Shown: piece by piece, positions 9,215-18,642 of the stretch | Numbering within the stretch: the stretch's first letter is position 1 | Layout of the letters: each line of letters begins with the position of its first letter | DNA from: an uncultured Hyphomicrobiales bacterium | GTDB lineage: Bacteria; Pseudomonadota; Alphaproteobacteria; Rhizobiales; Beijerinckiaceae | Assembly: GCA_903902915.1 (NCBI GenBank) | Contig: CAIUWR010000032.1 | Span: 1 to 64,000 of the forward strand | Direction of reading: 5' to 3' | Length of the DNA: 64,000 bases | Translations under genes and position numbers: made by a program | The notes under the pieces: generated by a model | Seen by the model: only the letters and a program-made list of their open reading frames with translations | What the model was told of the DNA's origin: nothing | Databases searched by the model: none

Positions 9215-10045
9215 ATGCCCCCTTCCCGCGATCTCGCCGCGCTTCTGGACATCATGGTGGCCCTGCGCACGCCTGGGTCGGGCTGTCCCTGGGATCTGGA
9301 ACAGACCTTCGCGAGCATCGCCCCCTACACGGTGGAAGAGGCCTATGAGGTCGTCGACGCAATAGAGCGCGGCGATCTGGCCGATCTGAAGGACGAATTG
9401 GGCGACCTCCTGTTGCAGGTCGTCTTTCACGCGCGTATCGCGCAGGAGGCTGGTCATTTCGCATTCCCCGATGTGGTGGAGGCGATCACCGCCAAGATGA
9501 TCCGCCGTCATCCCCATGTGTTTGGCGACGCGAAGGATCTGACGTCAGCTGAGGTCAAGGGGCTGTGGAGCTCCATCAAGGCGCAAGAAAAGGCGCTGCG
9601 CGCACAGGCGCGCGTGAAGGCGGGCTTGCCGCCGGAGCGCGAGGCCAAGGGGCTCCTTGGGGGCGTTCCGACCACCCTGCCCGCCCTGAGCCGCGCGGTG
9701 AAGCTGCAAGCCAAGGCCTCCACCGTCGGTTTCGACTGGAACGACGCGCGCCTCGTACTCGCCAAGATTCAGGAAGAAGCGCTTGAGATCGAAGCGGCGC
9801 TGAACGCCGGGGCTTCGAAATCTGAGGTCGCTGGCGAAGTCGGCGACCTGCTTTTCGCCGTCGCCAATCTGGCCCGCCATGTGGACGCAGACCCCGAGGC
9901 GGCGCTGCGGATGACGAACGCCAAATTCGAGCGGCGCTTCGCCTATATCGAATCAAGCCTGGAGGCCGCTGGCGGATCTTTGACGGAAGCCTCGCTGGAA
10001 GAAATGGACGCTCTGTGGAATGCGGCGAAAGCGCAGGAGCTCTGA
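9215..10045 (+). CDS. mazG: Nucleoside triphosphate pyrophosphohydrolase MazG
   Basis: The 276-residue protein has two MazG domains. The first holds EEAYEVVDAIERGDLADLKDELGDLL and the second EEALEIEAAL with EVAGEVGDLLFAVANLAR, the ExxE-12-ExxD metal sites of the all-alpha NTP pyrophosphatases. It hydrolyses NTPs to NMP and pyrophosphate and is linked to nucleotide-pool cleaning and the stringent response. I chose ATG 9215, where the conserved region begins (LLDIMVALRTPGSGCPWD). An upstream TTG frame overlaps the terminator. The stop directly abuts the stop of convergent hflX. Confidence 0.95.
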   Translation: MPPSRDLAALLDIMVALRTPGSGCPWDLEQTFASIAPYTVEEAYEVVDAIERGDLADLKDELGDLLLQVVFHARIAQEAGHFAFPDVVEAITAKMIRRHPHVFGDAKDLTSAEVKGLWSSIKAQEKALRAQARVKAGLPPEREAKGLLGGVPTTLPALSRAVKLQAKASTVGFDWNDARLVLAKIQEEALEIEAALNAGASKSEVAGEVGDLLFAVANLARHVDADPEAALRMTNAKFERRFAYIESSLEAAGGSLTEASLEEMDALWNAAKAQEL

Positions 10046-11455
10046 TCAGGCCTGCTGCGCCAGTGCGTCATGGTCTTCGCGCATCGCTGACGGAAACCGC
10101 CGCTCGAACCGCTCCGTGCGGTCAGGCGGCACGCGCACCAGAAGGCGTTGTCGCCCCTTATGGTCCGAGCCGCGCGCCAGCACTTCGGTGTTTTCATAGA
10201 CCCAGGCGAGGCCCTCGCCGTCGCTGGCCTCAAGGCGCAAGCGATAGCGCCGCCGCCCTTCCGCCAGTTGCTCTTCAATGGCGAGCAAAAGGGAGTCAAC
10301 GCCCTCCCCCGTCACCGACGACACGACCAATTGCTGGCGGGCCTGCGGGCCGAGCCGCTGCGCCGCATTGACGACGCGCTCCCGTTCCGCAGGCGCAAGC
10401 AGATCCGCCTTGTTCCAGACCTCGATGATGCGCCGCTGTTCGGCCGCCTCGATCCCCAGATCATGCAGGATCGCCGAAACGTCGGCGCTCTGGGCTTCGG
10501 TGTCCGCATGGGAGATGTCGCGCACATGCAAGATCACGTCGGCCTCGATCACCTCCTCCAGCGTGGCGCGGAAGGCGCTCACCAGCATGGTGGGCAGGTC
10601 CGAGATGAAGCCCACCGTGTCCGACAGCATGACCTTGGCGCCATGGGGCAACCGCAGGCCGCGCAGGGTCGGGTCGAGCGTGGCGAACAGCATGTCCTGC
10701 GCCAGCACATCGGCGCGGGTCATTTTGTTGAAGAGGGTCGACTTGCCAGCATTGGTGTAGCCGACCAGCGCGACCACCGGATAGGGGACGTCCTGACGGC
10801 TGCGGCGATGCAGGCCGCGCGTCTTCTTGACCCCTTCCAGATCTCGCTCGATCCGCGTGATCCGCTCCTGGATCAGACGCCGGTCGGTCTCGATCTGGGT
10901 TTCGCCGGGGCCGCCGAGAAAGCCAAAGCCGCCGCGTTGGCGCTCCAGATGGGTCCATGAGCGCACAAGCCGGGATTTTTGATAGGCGAGATGGGCCAGC
11001 TCGACTTGCAGGGAACCCTCGCGGGTGCGGGCGCGTCGGCCGAAAATTTCAAGAATCAGTCCGGTGCGGTCGATCACCTTGGCCCCGAAGGCCTTTTCGA
11101 GATTGCGCTGCTGCACGGGCGAGAGCGCGCAATCCATCATCACCAGATCGCATTCTTCGGCCTTCACCGTCTCGGCGATCTCCTCGACTTTGCCTTTGCC
11201 GAGATAGGTCGCTGGCCTGATCTGGGTCAGGGGCGCGTAAACAGCGCCCTTGACGTCAAGATCAATCGCACGCGTGAGGCCGGCCGCCTCGTCGAGGCGG
11301 GCGTCGGGGGAGCGCAGGGCTGAGCCCGCGCCATCCCCTGGCAAGCGGGCCTGAACCCGCTCGCTGAGATAGGGGCCGACGACCAGAACATGGGTATGTT
11401 CAGCGCGGCGGCGTTCGAGATCGAATCCGGACGAGTCTTGCTCTGAATTGCTCAT
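10046..11455 (-). CDS. hflX: GTPase HflX
   Basis: The 469-residue protein has the HflX N-terminal domain (up to about 220, with [26 protein letters not shown]) and a GTPase domain: G1 [11 protein letters not shown]3 DTVGFI, G4 NKAD. HflX binds the 50S subunit and rescues or splits stalled ribosomes, for instance after heat stress. It lies 27 bases downstream of hfq, in the classic hfq-hflX arrangement, and shares its 3' end with convergent mazG without any spacer. Confidence 0.96.
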   Translation of the reverse strand: MSNSEQDSSGFDLERRRAEHTHVLVVGPYLSERVQARLPGDGAGSALRSPDARLDEAAGLTRAIDLDVKGAVYAPLTQIRPATYLGKGKVEEIAETVKAEECDLVMMDCALSPVQQRNLEKAFGAKVIDRTGLILEIFGRRARTREGSLQVELAHLAYQKSRLVRSWTHLERQRGGFGFLGGPGETQIETDRRLIQERITRIERDLEGVKKTRGLHRRSRQDVPYPVVALVGYTNAGKSTLFNKMTRADVLAQDMLFATLDPTLRGLRLPHGAKVMLSDTVGFISDLPTMLVSAFRATLEEVIEADVILHVRDISHADTEAQSADVSAILHDLGIEAAEQRRIIEVWNKADLLAPAERERVVNAAQRLGPQARQQLVVSSVTGEGVDSLLLAIEEQLAEGRRRYRLRLEASDGEGLAWVYENTEVLARGSDHKGRQRLLVRVPPDRTERFERRFPSAMREDHDALAQQA

Positions 11456-11482
11456 TCAACCTCGATCAACCGTCGCCTTGCG

Positions 11483-11740
11483 TCAGGCCAACGGCTTTTC
11501 GCCGCCCTCTTCGGTCTCGAACATCTGGATCGGCGCGCCGGGCATGATGGTCGAGATGGCGTGTTTGTAGACGAGCTGCGAGTGCCCGTCCCGGCGCAGC
11601 AATACGCAGAAATTATCGAACCATGTGACAACGCCCTGAAGCTTCACCCCGTTCACCAGAAAGATCGTGAGGGGAATCTTGCTCTTGCGGACATAGTTGA
11701 GGAATGTGTCCTGAAGGTTCTGCGTGCGTTCGGCCGCCAT
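11483..11740 (-). CDS. hfq: RNA chaperone Hfq
   Basis: The 85-residue protein shows Sm1 (VFLVNGVKL-type, here [19 protein letters not shown]) and Sm2 (YKHAISTI). The distal-side family start is [16 protein letters not shown]. It forms a hexameric ring that pairs small RNAs with mRNAs. It is preceded by a strong AAAGGA site. A 7-bp hairpin sits directly upstream of that site. Downstream hflX is probably cotranscribed. In many Rhizobiales trkA lies between ntrX and hfq; it is missing here. Confidence 0.98.
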   Translation of the reverse strand: MAAERTQNLQDTFLNYVRKSKIPLTIFLVNGVKLQGVVTWFDNFCVLLRRDGHSQLVYKHAISTIMPGAPIQMFETEEGGEKPLA

Positions 11741-12104
11741 TTTCTCGTTCCTTTATAGCCGCTCCCATGAGCGGCGAAGTTTGGCGACAGGCCAGGCCCG
11801 CCACCGCGCCACGGTTTCTGTGAACCGTGAAGCAAAACTGAAGCCAACTTGCCGCCACGCTGGAAGACCGGCAAGCCAGTCTTTCGGATGCGTCGGCATG
11901 GTTTGACTCGTTTCAGACTGCGCCAGAGACGCAGAACCAGACACGGCGGGAGCTGTAGCGAATTCCCGCGTCATCCGCCATCATTAAGTGCGCTGACGGA
12001 CAAGTTTCCGTCAATTCAAGCCAAGTGGCCGCCAGTGAAGGTGAAGAAACCGGGTCGACAAAAGACCCAATAGGACATTCGATTCAACAGGAAGCGTATG
12101 CCCT
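11741..12104. other. ntrX-hfq intergenic region with a 20-bp dyad
   Basis: No gene is visible in these 364 bases, where trkA is found in many relatives. Besides the hfq-proximal hairpin it holds a perfect inverted repeat, TGACGGA (11994-12000) and TCCGTCA (12007-12013), spaced by six bases. The interval should carry the hfq promoter, but I could not identify convincing -35 and -10 boxes. Confidence 0.55.
11758..11775 (-). promoter_or_regulatory. Hairpin immediately upstream of the hfq ribosome binding site
   Basis: GCCGCTC (11758-11764) and GAGCGGC (11769-11775) are perfect complements around a CCAT tetraloop. On the minus strand the hairpin ends a few bases before the AAAGGA site and about 17 bases before the hfq ATG. 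Hfq controls its own mRNA through the leader in E. coli; a similar role here is inference. Confidence 0.5.
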
Positions 12105-13472
12105 CTAGTCGATCGCAAGCGATTTGAGCTTGCGATGCAGGGCCGAGCGTTCCATGCCGATGAATTCTGCGGTGCGCGAAATATTGCCGCCGAACCGGCT
12201 GATCTGGGCGACAAGATATTCGCGTTCGAAGACTTCGCGGGCTTCACGCAGTGGCAGGCTCATAAGCTTTTCGCCGCCCGCGCCATTGGGCGTCGCCGGA
12301 ACGAGGGCGCCAATTTCCGAAGGCAACATGGAGGCGTCGATCTCCACATCCGCATCGCCTGCCGCCAAAATCAGCAAACGCTCGATGTTGTTGCGAAGCT
12401 GGCGCACATTTCCCGGCCAGTCGTGCGATTGCAGAATGGCCATGGCGTCCAGCCCCACCTTGCGGCTCGGCAGGCCGGTGGTGAGCGAGAGCTGTTCCAT
12501 GAAAAAATCGACCAGTTCAGGGATGTCGTCGCGCCGCTCTGACAGGGCGGGCACCCGGATCGGGACAACTGACAACCGATGGAACAGATCCTCGCGGAAC
12601 AGCCCCTCCTCGATGGCCAGCGCGAGGTCGCGGCTCGTCGATGAGACGATGCGCACATCCACATGCACCCGCGTGGCGCCGCCAACCCTTTGGAAGTTCT
12701 GATCCACCAGAACGCGCAGGATCTTGCCTTGCGTCTCCTTGGGCATGTCGGCGACTTCGTCGAGATAGAGCGTGCCGCCGTGGGCCTCTTCGAGGGCGCC
12801 CACCTTGCGCGAGCGTCCGTCGCCGCCCTCGGTGCCAAACAGTTCCTCTTCCATTGACTCGGGCGTAATCGTCGCCGCGTTCAGAACCACGAAAGGCCCG
12901 CTGGCGCGCAGGGACGATTCATGGATCATGCGCACCACGAGTTCCTTGCCCGCCCCTGACGGGCCGGAGACCATGATGCGGGAATTGGCCGGCGCGACGC
13001 GCTCGATGACCTGCCGCAGCTGGTTCATGATGGTCGAACGCCCGATGATCCGGTTGGTCGTGCCCGCGCGGGCGCGCAGTTCGCTCACTTCGCGCTTCAG
13101 GCGAGAGGTTTCCAAAGCGCGTTCAGCCACCAAGACCAGACGATCGGCCTTGAACGGCTTTTCAATGAAATCATAGGCGCCAAGGCGGATCGCCTGAACG
13201 GCCGTCTCGATATTGCCGTGGCCGGAAATCATCACCACCGGCAGATTGGGGTGCTGCCGCTTGACGATTTCCAGCAACTGCATGCCGTCCAGTCGCGACC
13301 CCTGCATCCAGATGTCGAGAAAGATCAATTGGGGCCGCCGCGCTTCGATCGCAGCGAGCGCCTCGTCGGAATTCTTGGCCGTGCGCGTATTGTGACCCTC
13401 GTCGGAGAGGATCCCGGAAACGCCTTCACGAATGTCCGCCTCGTCATCGACGATAAGGATGTCGCTCGCCAT
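12105..13472 (-). CDS. ntrX: Nitrogen assimilation / redox response regulator NtrX
   Basis: The 455-residue regulator has a receiver domain with phospho-acceptor Asp53 (IFLDIW), an AAA+ domain with Walker A GPSGAGKE near 170-177 and Walker B TLYLDEVADMP, and a Fis-type HTH at the C-terminus (GNISRTAEFIGMERSALHRKL). The loop that normally reads GAFTGA is replaced by a shorter GTEGGDGRSRKVGALEEA (about 213-230), so it probably cannot activate sigma-54 in the classical way. This matches what is seen in alphaproteobacterial NtrX proteins. It lies six bases after ntrY. NtrYX responds to nitrogen and oxygen status. Confidence 0.96.
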   Translation of the reverse strand: MASDILIVDDEADIREGVSGILSDEGHNTRTAKNSDEALAAIEARRPQLIFLDIWMQGSRLDGMQLLEIVKRQHPNLPVVMISGHGNIETAVQAIRLGAYDFIEKPFKADRLVLVAERALETSRLKREVSELRARAGTTNRIIGRSTIMNQLRQVIERVAPANSRIMVSGPSGAGKELVVRMIHESSLRASGPFVVLNAATITPESMEEELFGTEGGDGRSRKVGALEEAHGGTLYLDEVADMPKETQGKILRVLVDQNFQRVGGATRVHVDVRIVSSTSRDLALAIEEGLFREDLFHRLSVVPIRVPALSERRDDIPELVDFFMEQLSLTTGLPSRKVGLDAMAILQSHDWPGNVRQLRNNIERLLILAAGDADVEIDASMLPSEIGALVPATPNGAGGEKLMSLPLREAREVFEREYLVAQISRFGGNISRTAEFIGMERSALHRKLKSLAID

Positions 13473-13478
13473 GGATGC

Positions 13479-15800
13479 CTACGCCTTCTGTTGGAGCGGT
13501 TGCACGCCGGATGTCCCCTCTACAGGCGGCGCAATTTCGTTATTCCGGAGCGGGAACCAAAGGCGCACCCATGCCCCCTGCCCCTCTGGCGCGTCGAACA
13601 GCTCGATGCCGCCACCGTGATCCTCTAAAATTTTGGCGACAATAGGCAGGCCCAGTCCGGTTCCCTCAGCGCGGGTCGTAACATAGGGCTCGAGCAGCTT
13701 GTGCCGGCTCTCCTTGGGAAATCCCTTGCCGTTATCAATCACATCAATCGAAACCACGCCGGCGGCGTCCACCTTCAGGGAAACATCGATGCGCGGCGCG
13801 TCGCCCCGTTCCTGCGCCGCGGCGATGCCTTCGGTGGCGTTCTTGATGATGTTGGTGAGCGCCTGAGACAATAGCCGTCGGTCGAACCGCGCCGTGACGG
13901 TCGCTTCGGGCGAATGTTCCACCATATCGACGTCTGGATGGCCCACGCGCATGAGGAAAAGCACCTGCCGGATGCAGGCGGACAGGTCGTCTTCCTCCAG
14001 ACGCGCCTTGGGCATGCGGGCGAACGACGAGAACTCGTCCACCATGCGCTTGATGTCCTCCACCTGGCGCACGATCGTGTCGGTGCATTGATCGAAGATG
14101 TCGCGATCCTGGGTGATGACGCGGCCGTATTTGCGCTTGAGCCGCTCGGCGGACAGTTGAATGGGGGTCAGCGGATTCTTGATCTCGTGGGCGATGCGCC
14201 GCGCCACATCCGCCCAGGCGGAGGTGCGCTGTGCGCTGACGAGTTCGGTGATGTCGTCCAGCGTCACCACGAAGTTCTGCGCGCCTGCTGTGGAAGCCTC
14301 GCTTGTGACGCGAACGTTGTACATGCGCTCGCGTCCATGTCGGCTGAGCGTGAGCTGGCTCTGCATCATGCGCGAACGGCTGTCGCGCGCGTCGTCCATG
14401 ACCTCCGCAAGTTCAGGTATGACGTCTTCGAAAAGCGCGCCGATATGATGCTCCGCCGGATGATCGCCCGGGCCGTCGAGCAGCCGGGCCGCCGATGCGT
14501 TGAGCACCGTGATGCGTCCTTGCTCATTGATGCCAATGACGCCTGCGGGCACGCCGGACAGGACGGCCTCAGTGAACACGCGCCGCTCGTCAATCAGCGC
14601 GCTAGCCGCGATCAGGCGATTTTGCTGGAGGCGCAGCTCCGAAGTCATCTTGTTGAAGGTCTCGCCGAGATGGGCGAGATCGCCTTCGGCGCTGTTCACA
14701 GGCACCTGAACATAGAGATTGCCGGTCGAGACCTGATCGGTTGCGGAGATCAGGCGGCGGATGGGCGTGACCAGCCGCGTCGCGAAGGACAGGCCCAGCC
14801 ACGTCGCCGAGAGCACCATGATGAGGGCGATCAGCACATACATGGTCGCAAAGGCGATCTGGATATTGGTGCGATGATGTTCGTAGCTTTCATAGAGCCC
14901 GATCAGCCCTGCGGCCTGCGCGGGAAACTCCAGCGCGAAAGGATCAATGGGCCGCGCTGCGTAAAGAAACATCTCCTGGGCGGCGGGCACCTGACGAAGC
15001 GCCACAAAGGTACGCCCTTCCGCCAGAATGAGGCAGAGCGGCTCGTTCTTTCGCGCATCTTCGAAATCGCTGGCCTCGGGCGTCGCAAGAACGGCGGGGG
15101 CCGCCGGAGCCGTCGCTTCGGCATCCGGAGCGGCCTCGCCAGTCGGCGTCGCAGGCTTCACGGCTGGCAGATCGAACCGGTCCACCACGGTTCCATCGGG
15201 TTTCAACAAGGCGGCGACGGAGAAATTCAGATAGCGTGCGCGCGAGTTGAAGAATTCCTCGAAGATTTGCTTGTTCGTATTGTAGATCGGCAGCGCGCGC
15301 GACACATCGAAAGCGGCGAGCCGCGTCTCTTGCAGAAGCGACCGACACTGCGACTCCCGAAACAGGCGCGCCGCTTCGGCCGTGTTGTAAACAAAGCCTC
15401 GCACATCCTGCATGAATGCCGGATTGAGGCTACGCTCCAGCGTGATCGAGCCGACGATGGCGATCAAAATGGCGGGCGCGGCGGCTATCATCGAAAACAA
15501 GGTGACGATGCGGATATGAAGCCGCGCGCCAGCCGCCTGTTTGCGGCGCGCCACAACCAGCCGCCAAACCTCAACCAGAATGAGTGCCAGCAGAATGAGG
15601 ACGATCGCCAGATTGCCGACAAAAAGCCCGATCACGACATTGTTGGTCGGGGTGATGGGCGTGTAATCGGCGAAAACGAGCAAGGTGCTGATCGACAGCA
15701 GCACGGCGAACGTCACCACCACCGGCCCGAACCGGGAGAGGAATTTACGTTCGGCGCCAGCGACGGCGGGAACAGATAAATTTGGACTGGCGTCGTTCAT
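13479..15800 (-). CDS. ntrY: Sensor histidine kinase NtrY
   Basis: The roughly 773-residue membrane kinase has N-terminal hydrophobic segments (VVVTFAVLLSISTLLVF, then GLFVGNLAIVLILLALILV, then LFSMIAAAPAILIAIVGSI) and a periplasmic stretch. A further segment (FATMYVLIALIMVLSATWLGL) leads into HAMP, PAS, HisKA ([21 protein letters not shown]) and HATPase (GKGFP, GTGLGLPIV) domains. It phosphorylates NtrX. I chose the start at 15800 (MNDASPNLS) because CCGGGATCC precedes it and a frame opening at 15845 adds an unconserved tail. A 174-base gap containing two palindromes separates it from ntrC, so it may have its own promoter. Confidence 0.94.
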   Translation of the reverse strand: MNDASPNLSVPAVAGAERKFLSRFGPVVVTFAVLLSISTLLVFADYTPITPTNNVVIGLFVGNLAIVLILLALILVEVWRLVVARRKQAAGARLHIRIVTLFSMIAAAPAILIAIVGSITLERSLNPAFMQDVRGFVYNTAEAARLFRESQCRSLLQETRLAAFDVSRALPIYNTNKQIFEEFFNSRARYLNFSVAALLKPDGTVVDRFDLPAVKPATPTGEAAPDAEATAPAAPAVLATPEASDFEDARKNEPLCLILAEGRTFVALRQVPAAQEMFLYAARPIDPFALEFPAQAAGLIGLYESYEHHRTNIQIAFATMYVLIALIMVLSATWLGLSFATRLVTPIRRLISATDQVSTGNLYVQVPVNSAEGDLAHLGETFNKMTSELRLQQNRLIAASALIDERRVFTEAVLSGVPAGVIGINEQGRITVLNASAARLLDGPGDHPAEHHIGALFEDVIPELAEVMDDARDSRSRMMQSQLTLSRHGRERMYNVRVTSEASTAGAQNFVVTLDDITELVSAQRTSAWADVARRIAHEIKNPLTPIQLSAERLKRKYGRVITQDRDIFDQCTDTIVRQVEDIKRMVDEFSSFARMPKARLEEDDLSACIRQVLFLMRVGHPDVDMVEHSPEATVTARFDRRLLSQALTNIIKNATEGIAAAQERGDAPRIDVSLKVDAAGVVSIDVIDNGKGFPKESRHKLLEPYVTTRAEGTGLGLPIVAKILEDHGGGIELFDAPEGQGAWVRLWFPLRNNEIAPPVEGTSGVQPLQQKA

Positions 15801-15868
15801 GGATCCCGGGTTGCGCTGAAGCCAGCGAACCGGGGGTAAAACCATCGGCGCGCCACCTTGATATCTCT

Positions 15869-15903
15869 GTCACGTCTAACGTGACCAAGATACAACGGTG
15901 TTG
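15869..15903. promoter_or_regulatory. Two adjacent palindromes in the ntrC-ntrY gap (candidate operator)
   Basis: GTCACGT-CTA-ACGTGAC (15869-15885) is a perfect 17-base palindrome. CAAC-GGT-GTTG (15893-15903) is a second dyad of the form CAA-N5-TTG. They lie 69-103 bases upstream of the ntrY start. From memory, a CAA-N(3-5)-TTG type site has been described for Brucella NtrX at its own promoter, so autoregulation is plausible but unproven. Confidence 0.5.
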
Positions 15904-15974
15904 CCAGATTGCGACATTTTTGAGAAGCCGCCGCCCCAAATTGTGGAAAGCGGCGCCATTTCAGCCCTGCTGTG

Positions 15975-17462
15975 TCATCTGGGCGCACGCATCAGGCGCA
16001 CATCCAGATCCCGCACCTTCTTGCGCAAGGTGTTGCGATTGAGCCCCAGCAGCTCCGCCGCCTTGATCTGATTTCCGCGCGTCGCCGCCAAAGCCGCTGA
16101 AATCAAGGGGTATTCTATCTCTCGCAGGATGCGGTGATAGAGGCCGGGCGGTGGCAATTGCTCTCCGAATTCCTTGAACAGGGCGGAGAGGTGATGCTCG
16201 ACGGAAAGGGAAAGGGTCGAATCCTCCGGGCCGCCGCCCGAGGCTGGCGGAGCCGCCGGGGCGGAACCGTTCTGGGCGAGCCGAAGGGGCGAGGCCAGCG
16301 GCGAGTCGGCGCCCAGCTCCGTTTCCACCAGCTGATCGGAGATGGTTTCCTGCGGGTAGAGCGCGGCGAGACGCCGGATCAGGTTTTCAAGTTCGCGAAT
16401 ATTGCCCGGCCAGCGATAGCGCTTCATGCGCTCAAGCGCGGCGGCTTCCATATGCTTCAGAGGCAATCCCTCGGCAGCGGCGATCTTGAAGAAGTGACGC
16501 ACGAGATCGGGCACGTCCTCGGAGCGCTCGCGCAGGGGCGGCAGGCGCAGGGGCACCACATTCAGGCGGAAAAACAGATCCTCGCGGAACAGGCCCTGCT
16601 GGATCAGGATCCGCAGATCCTTGTTGGTCGCCGCCACGATCCGCACATTGGTCTTGATCGGGGTGCGTCCGCCCACGGTCGTATATTCGCCCTGTTGCAG
16701 CACGCGCAGCAGCCGGGTCTGCGCCTCCATGGGCATGTCGCCGATTTCGTCGAGGAAGAGCGTGCCGCCCTCGGCCTGCTCGAAACGCCCGGCCGAGCGG
16801 GCGTTGGCGCCGGTGAAAGCGCCCTTCTCGTGGCCGAAGAGCTCACTCTCGATCAGGTCGCGCGGAATCGCGGCCATATTGATGGCGACGAAGGGGCCCT
16901 TGGTGCGCTTGCCGTAATCGTGCAGGGCGCGGGCGACCAGCTCCTTGCCGGTGCCGGACTCGCCCGTGATCATGACGGTCAGATCCGTCTGCATCAGGCG
17001 CGCGAGGGTGCGGTAAATCTCCTGCATGGCTGGGGAACGGCCCACCAGCGGCATGCCTTCCAGTTCCTCGACCACGTCGCGGGGCACGCGGGTGCGCGGC
17101 TCGGCGAGCGCGCGGCCGACGATGGCGATCAACTCCTTCAGATCGAAGGGCTTCGGCAGATAGTCATAAGCGCCGCCCTCCGACGCCTTGATGGCGGTCA
17201 TGAAGGTGTTTTGCGCGCTCATGACGATGATGGGCAGATCGGGGCGCACCTTCTTGATGCGCGGCAGAAGCTCGAAGGCGTTCTCGTCGGGCATGACGAC
17301 GTCGGTGATGACGAGATCGCCCTCGCCCGCCTGCACCCAGCGCCAAAGCGTCCCGGCGGTTCCAGTGACGCGCACGTCGTATCCAGCCCGCGTCAGCGCC
17401 TGGCTGATGACCGTGCGAATGGCTGCGTCGTCATCGGCAACGAGAATGTTTCCGGTCGCCAT
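15975..17462 (-). CDS. ntrC: Nitrogen regulator NtrC (sigma-54 activator)
   Basis: The 495-residue regulator has a receiver domain with Asp54 (LVITDVVMP), an AAA+ domain with Walker A GESGTGKE (about 167-174), an intact GAFTGA loop at about 214-219 and Walker [12 protein letters not shown], and a Fis-type HTH near the C-terminus ([20 protein letters not shown]). It activates sigma-54 promoters under nitrogen limitation. ATG 17462 was chosen because AGGAGA stands nine bases before it. It follows ntrB by 48 bases in the dusB-ntrB-ntrC operon. Confidence 0.97.
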   Translation of the reverse strand: MATGNILVADDDAAIRTVISQALTRAGYDVRVTGTAGTLWRWVQAGEGDLVITDVVMPDENAFELLPRIKKVRPDLPIIVMSAQNTFMTAIKASEGGAYDYLPKPFDLKELIAIVGRALAEPRTRVPRDVVEELEGMPLVGRSPAMQEIYRTLARLMQTDLTVMITGESGTGKELVARALHDYGKRTKGPFVAINMAAIPRDLIESELFGHEKGAFTGANARSAGRFEQAEGGTLFLDEIGDMPMEAQTRLLRVLQQGEYTTVGGRTPIKTNVRIVAATNKDLRILIQQGLFREDLFFRLNVVPLRLPPLRERSEDVPDLVRHFFKIAAAEGLPLKHMEAAALERMKRYRWPGNIRELENLIRRLAALYPQETISDQLVETELGADSPLASPLRLAQNGSAPAAPPASGGGPEDSTLSLSVEHHLSALFKEFGEQLPPPGLYHRILREIEYPLISAALAATRGNQIKAAELLGLNRNTLRKKVRDLDVRLMRAPR

Positions 17463-17510
17463 ATCGGCTTGTCTCCTGAATGCTATTTGAAGCAAGAACG
17501 AGAACGCAAC

Positions 17511-18641
17511 TCACTCGGCGGCGGTCGCGCGGCCATCTGTGTGCGAGAACATCGGCATAAGAACCCGGAAGGTCGTTCGCCTAGGATGAGACTCGCATTC
17601 GATGATGCCGCCGTGATCGCCTATGATCTTGGCGACAAGTGCAAGACCGAGGCCAGTTCCTGACGCCTTGTTGGTCACGAACGGATCAAAGAGGTGTTCC
17701 GCGATGTCGGGCGAGACGCCCGGTCCATTGTCGCGCACGCAAAATTCAAGCGGCAGGCTGACGGGCGCGGCGGAAGCCGTCATCTTGAGGCGAACGCCAG
17801 GCTTGAAGGCGGTGGAAAGCTCGATCTCACCATCGATCGTGTCCTCGCCGATGGCTTCGGCGGCGTTTTTCACCAGATTGAGGAACACCTGGATGAGCTG
17901 ATCCCGATTGGCCCAAACCGGCGGAAGCGAGGGGTCATAGACCTCAAGGAAGCGAATGTGCCGGGCGAAGCCCGCCTGGGCGACGCGCTTCACATGGTCC
18001 AGAACGGCATGGATATTGACCCGCTCGCGCTCCACCGGCCGCTCGTCGGAGAAGGCCTCCATACGATCGACCAGCTTCACGATCCGGTCAGTTTCGTCGC
18101 AGATGAGACGGGTCAGCGAGCGATCCTCATCGGGGACCGACATCTCCAGCAATTGCGCGGCGCCGCGAATGCCTGAAAGCGGGTTCTTGATTTCATGAGC
18201 CAGCATGGTCGCCATGGCGGAGACCGAGCGAGCTGCCCCTCGATGCGTCAATTGCCTGTCCATTTTATCGGCAATTGTGCGTTCTTGCAGCATAACGATG
18301 ACGCCTTCGGCATCTCCGGGGGTCGGGCAGGCGTGAATGTCCACCACCCGCTCCATGCCGATCTTCGGCGTCCCAAGGTCGACCCGATATTCGTTCACGG
18401 TGACGCCACGCGTGCGAACATAGTCGACAAGCGCCAGCAGCGGCGACCCGAAGGGCAGGATTTCATCGAGGCGCCGCCGCACAAGCATCATGCGGCTCAT
18501 CTCGAAAAAGCCCTCGGAAGCTGCGTTGGCGTCGGCCACCCTGCCCTGCGGGCCGATGGTGAGGATGGGATAGGGCAAGGCGTTCAGCAATTCCCCTGCG
18601 TCGACCGCAAAGGATTTGGGTTTCAGGTCCAGCGCCGACAT
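17511..18641 (-). CDS. ntrB: Nitrogen sensor kinase NtrB
   Basis: The 376-residue soluble kinase has a PAS domain (about 15-120), the H-box [21 protein letters not shown] with phospho-accepting His149, and N, G1 and G2 boxes ([35 protein letters not shown]). It phosphorylates or dephosphorylates NtrC under control of PII (glnB is at 47.2 kb). The ATG follows the dusB stop by a single base, so the two genes are translationally linked. Confidence 0.97.
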   Translation of the reverse strand: MSALDLKPKSFAVDAGELLNALPYPILTIGPQGRVADANAASEGFFEMSRMMLVRRRLDEILPFGSPLLALVDYVRTRGVTVNEYRVDLGTPKIGMERVVDIHACPTPGDAEGVIVMLQERTIADKMDRQLTHRGAARSVSAMATMLAHEIKNPLSGIRGAAQLLEMSVPDEDRSLTRLICDETDRIVKLVDRMEAFSDERPVERERVNIHAVLDHVKRVAQAGFARHIRFLEVYDPSLPPVWANRDQLIQVFLNLVKNAAEAIGEDTIDGEIELSTAFKPGVRLKMTASAAPVSLPLEFCVRDNGPGVSPDIAEHLFDPFVTNKASGTGLGLALVAKIIGDHGGIIECESHPRRTTFRVLMPMFSHTDGRATAAE

Positions 18642-18642
18642 G

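Noticed and set aside
13914-15779. Plus-strand 621-codon open frame opposite ntrY
   Set aside because: His/Arg/Gly-rich shadow of a GC-rich gene on the opposite strand, with no domain and no ribosome binding site.
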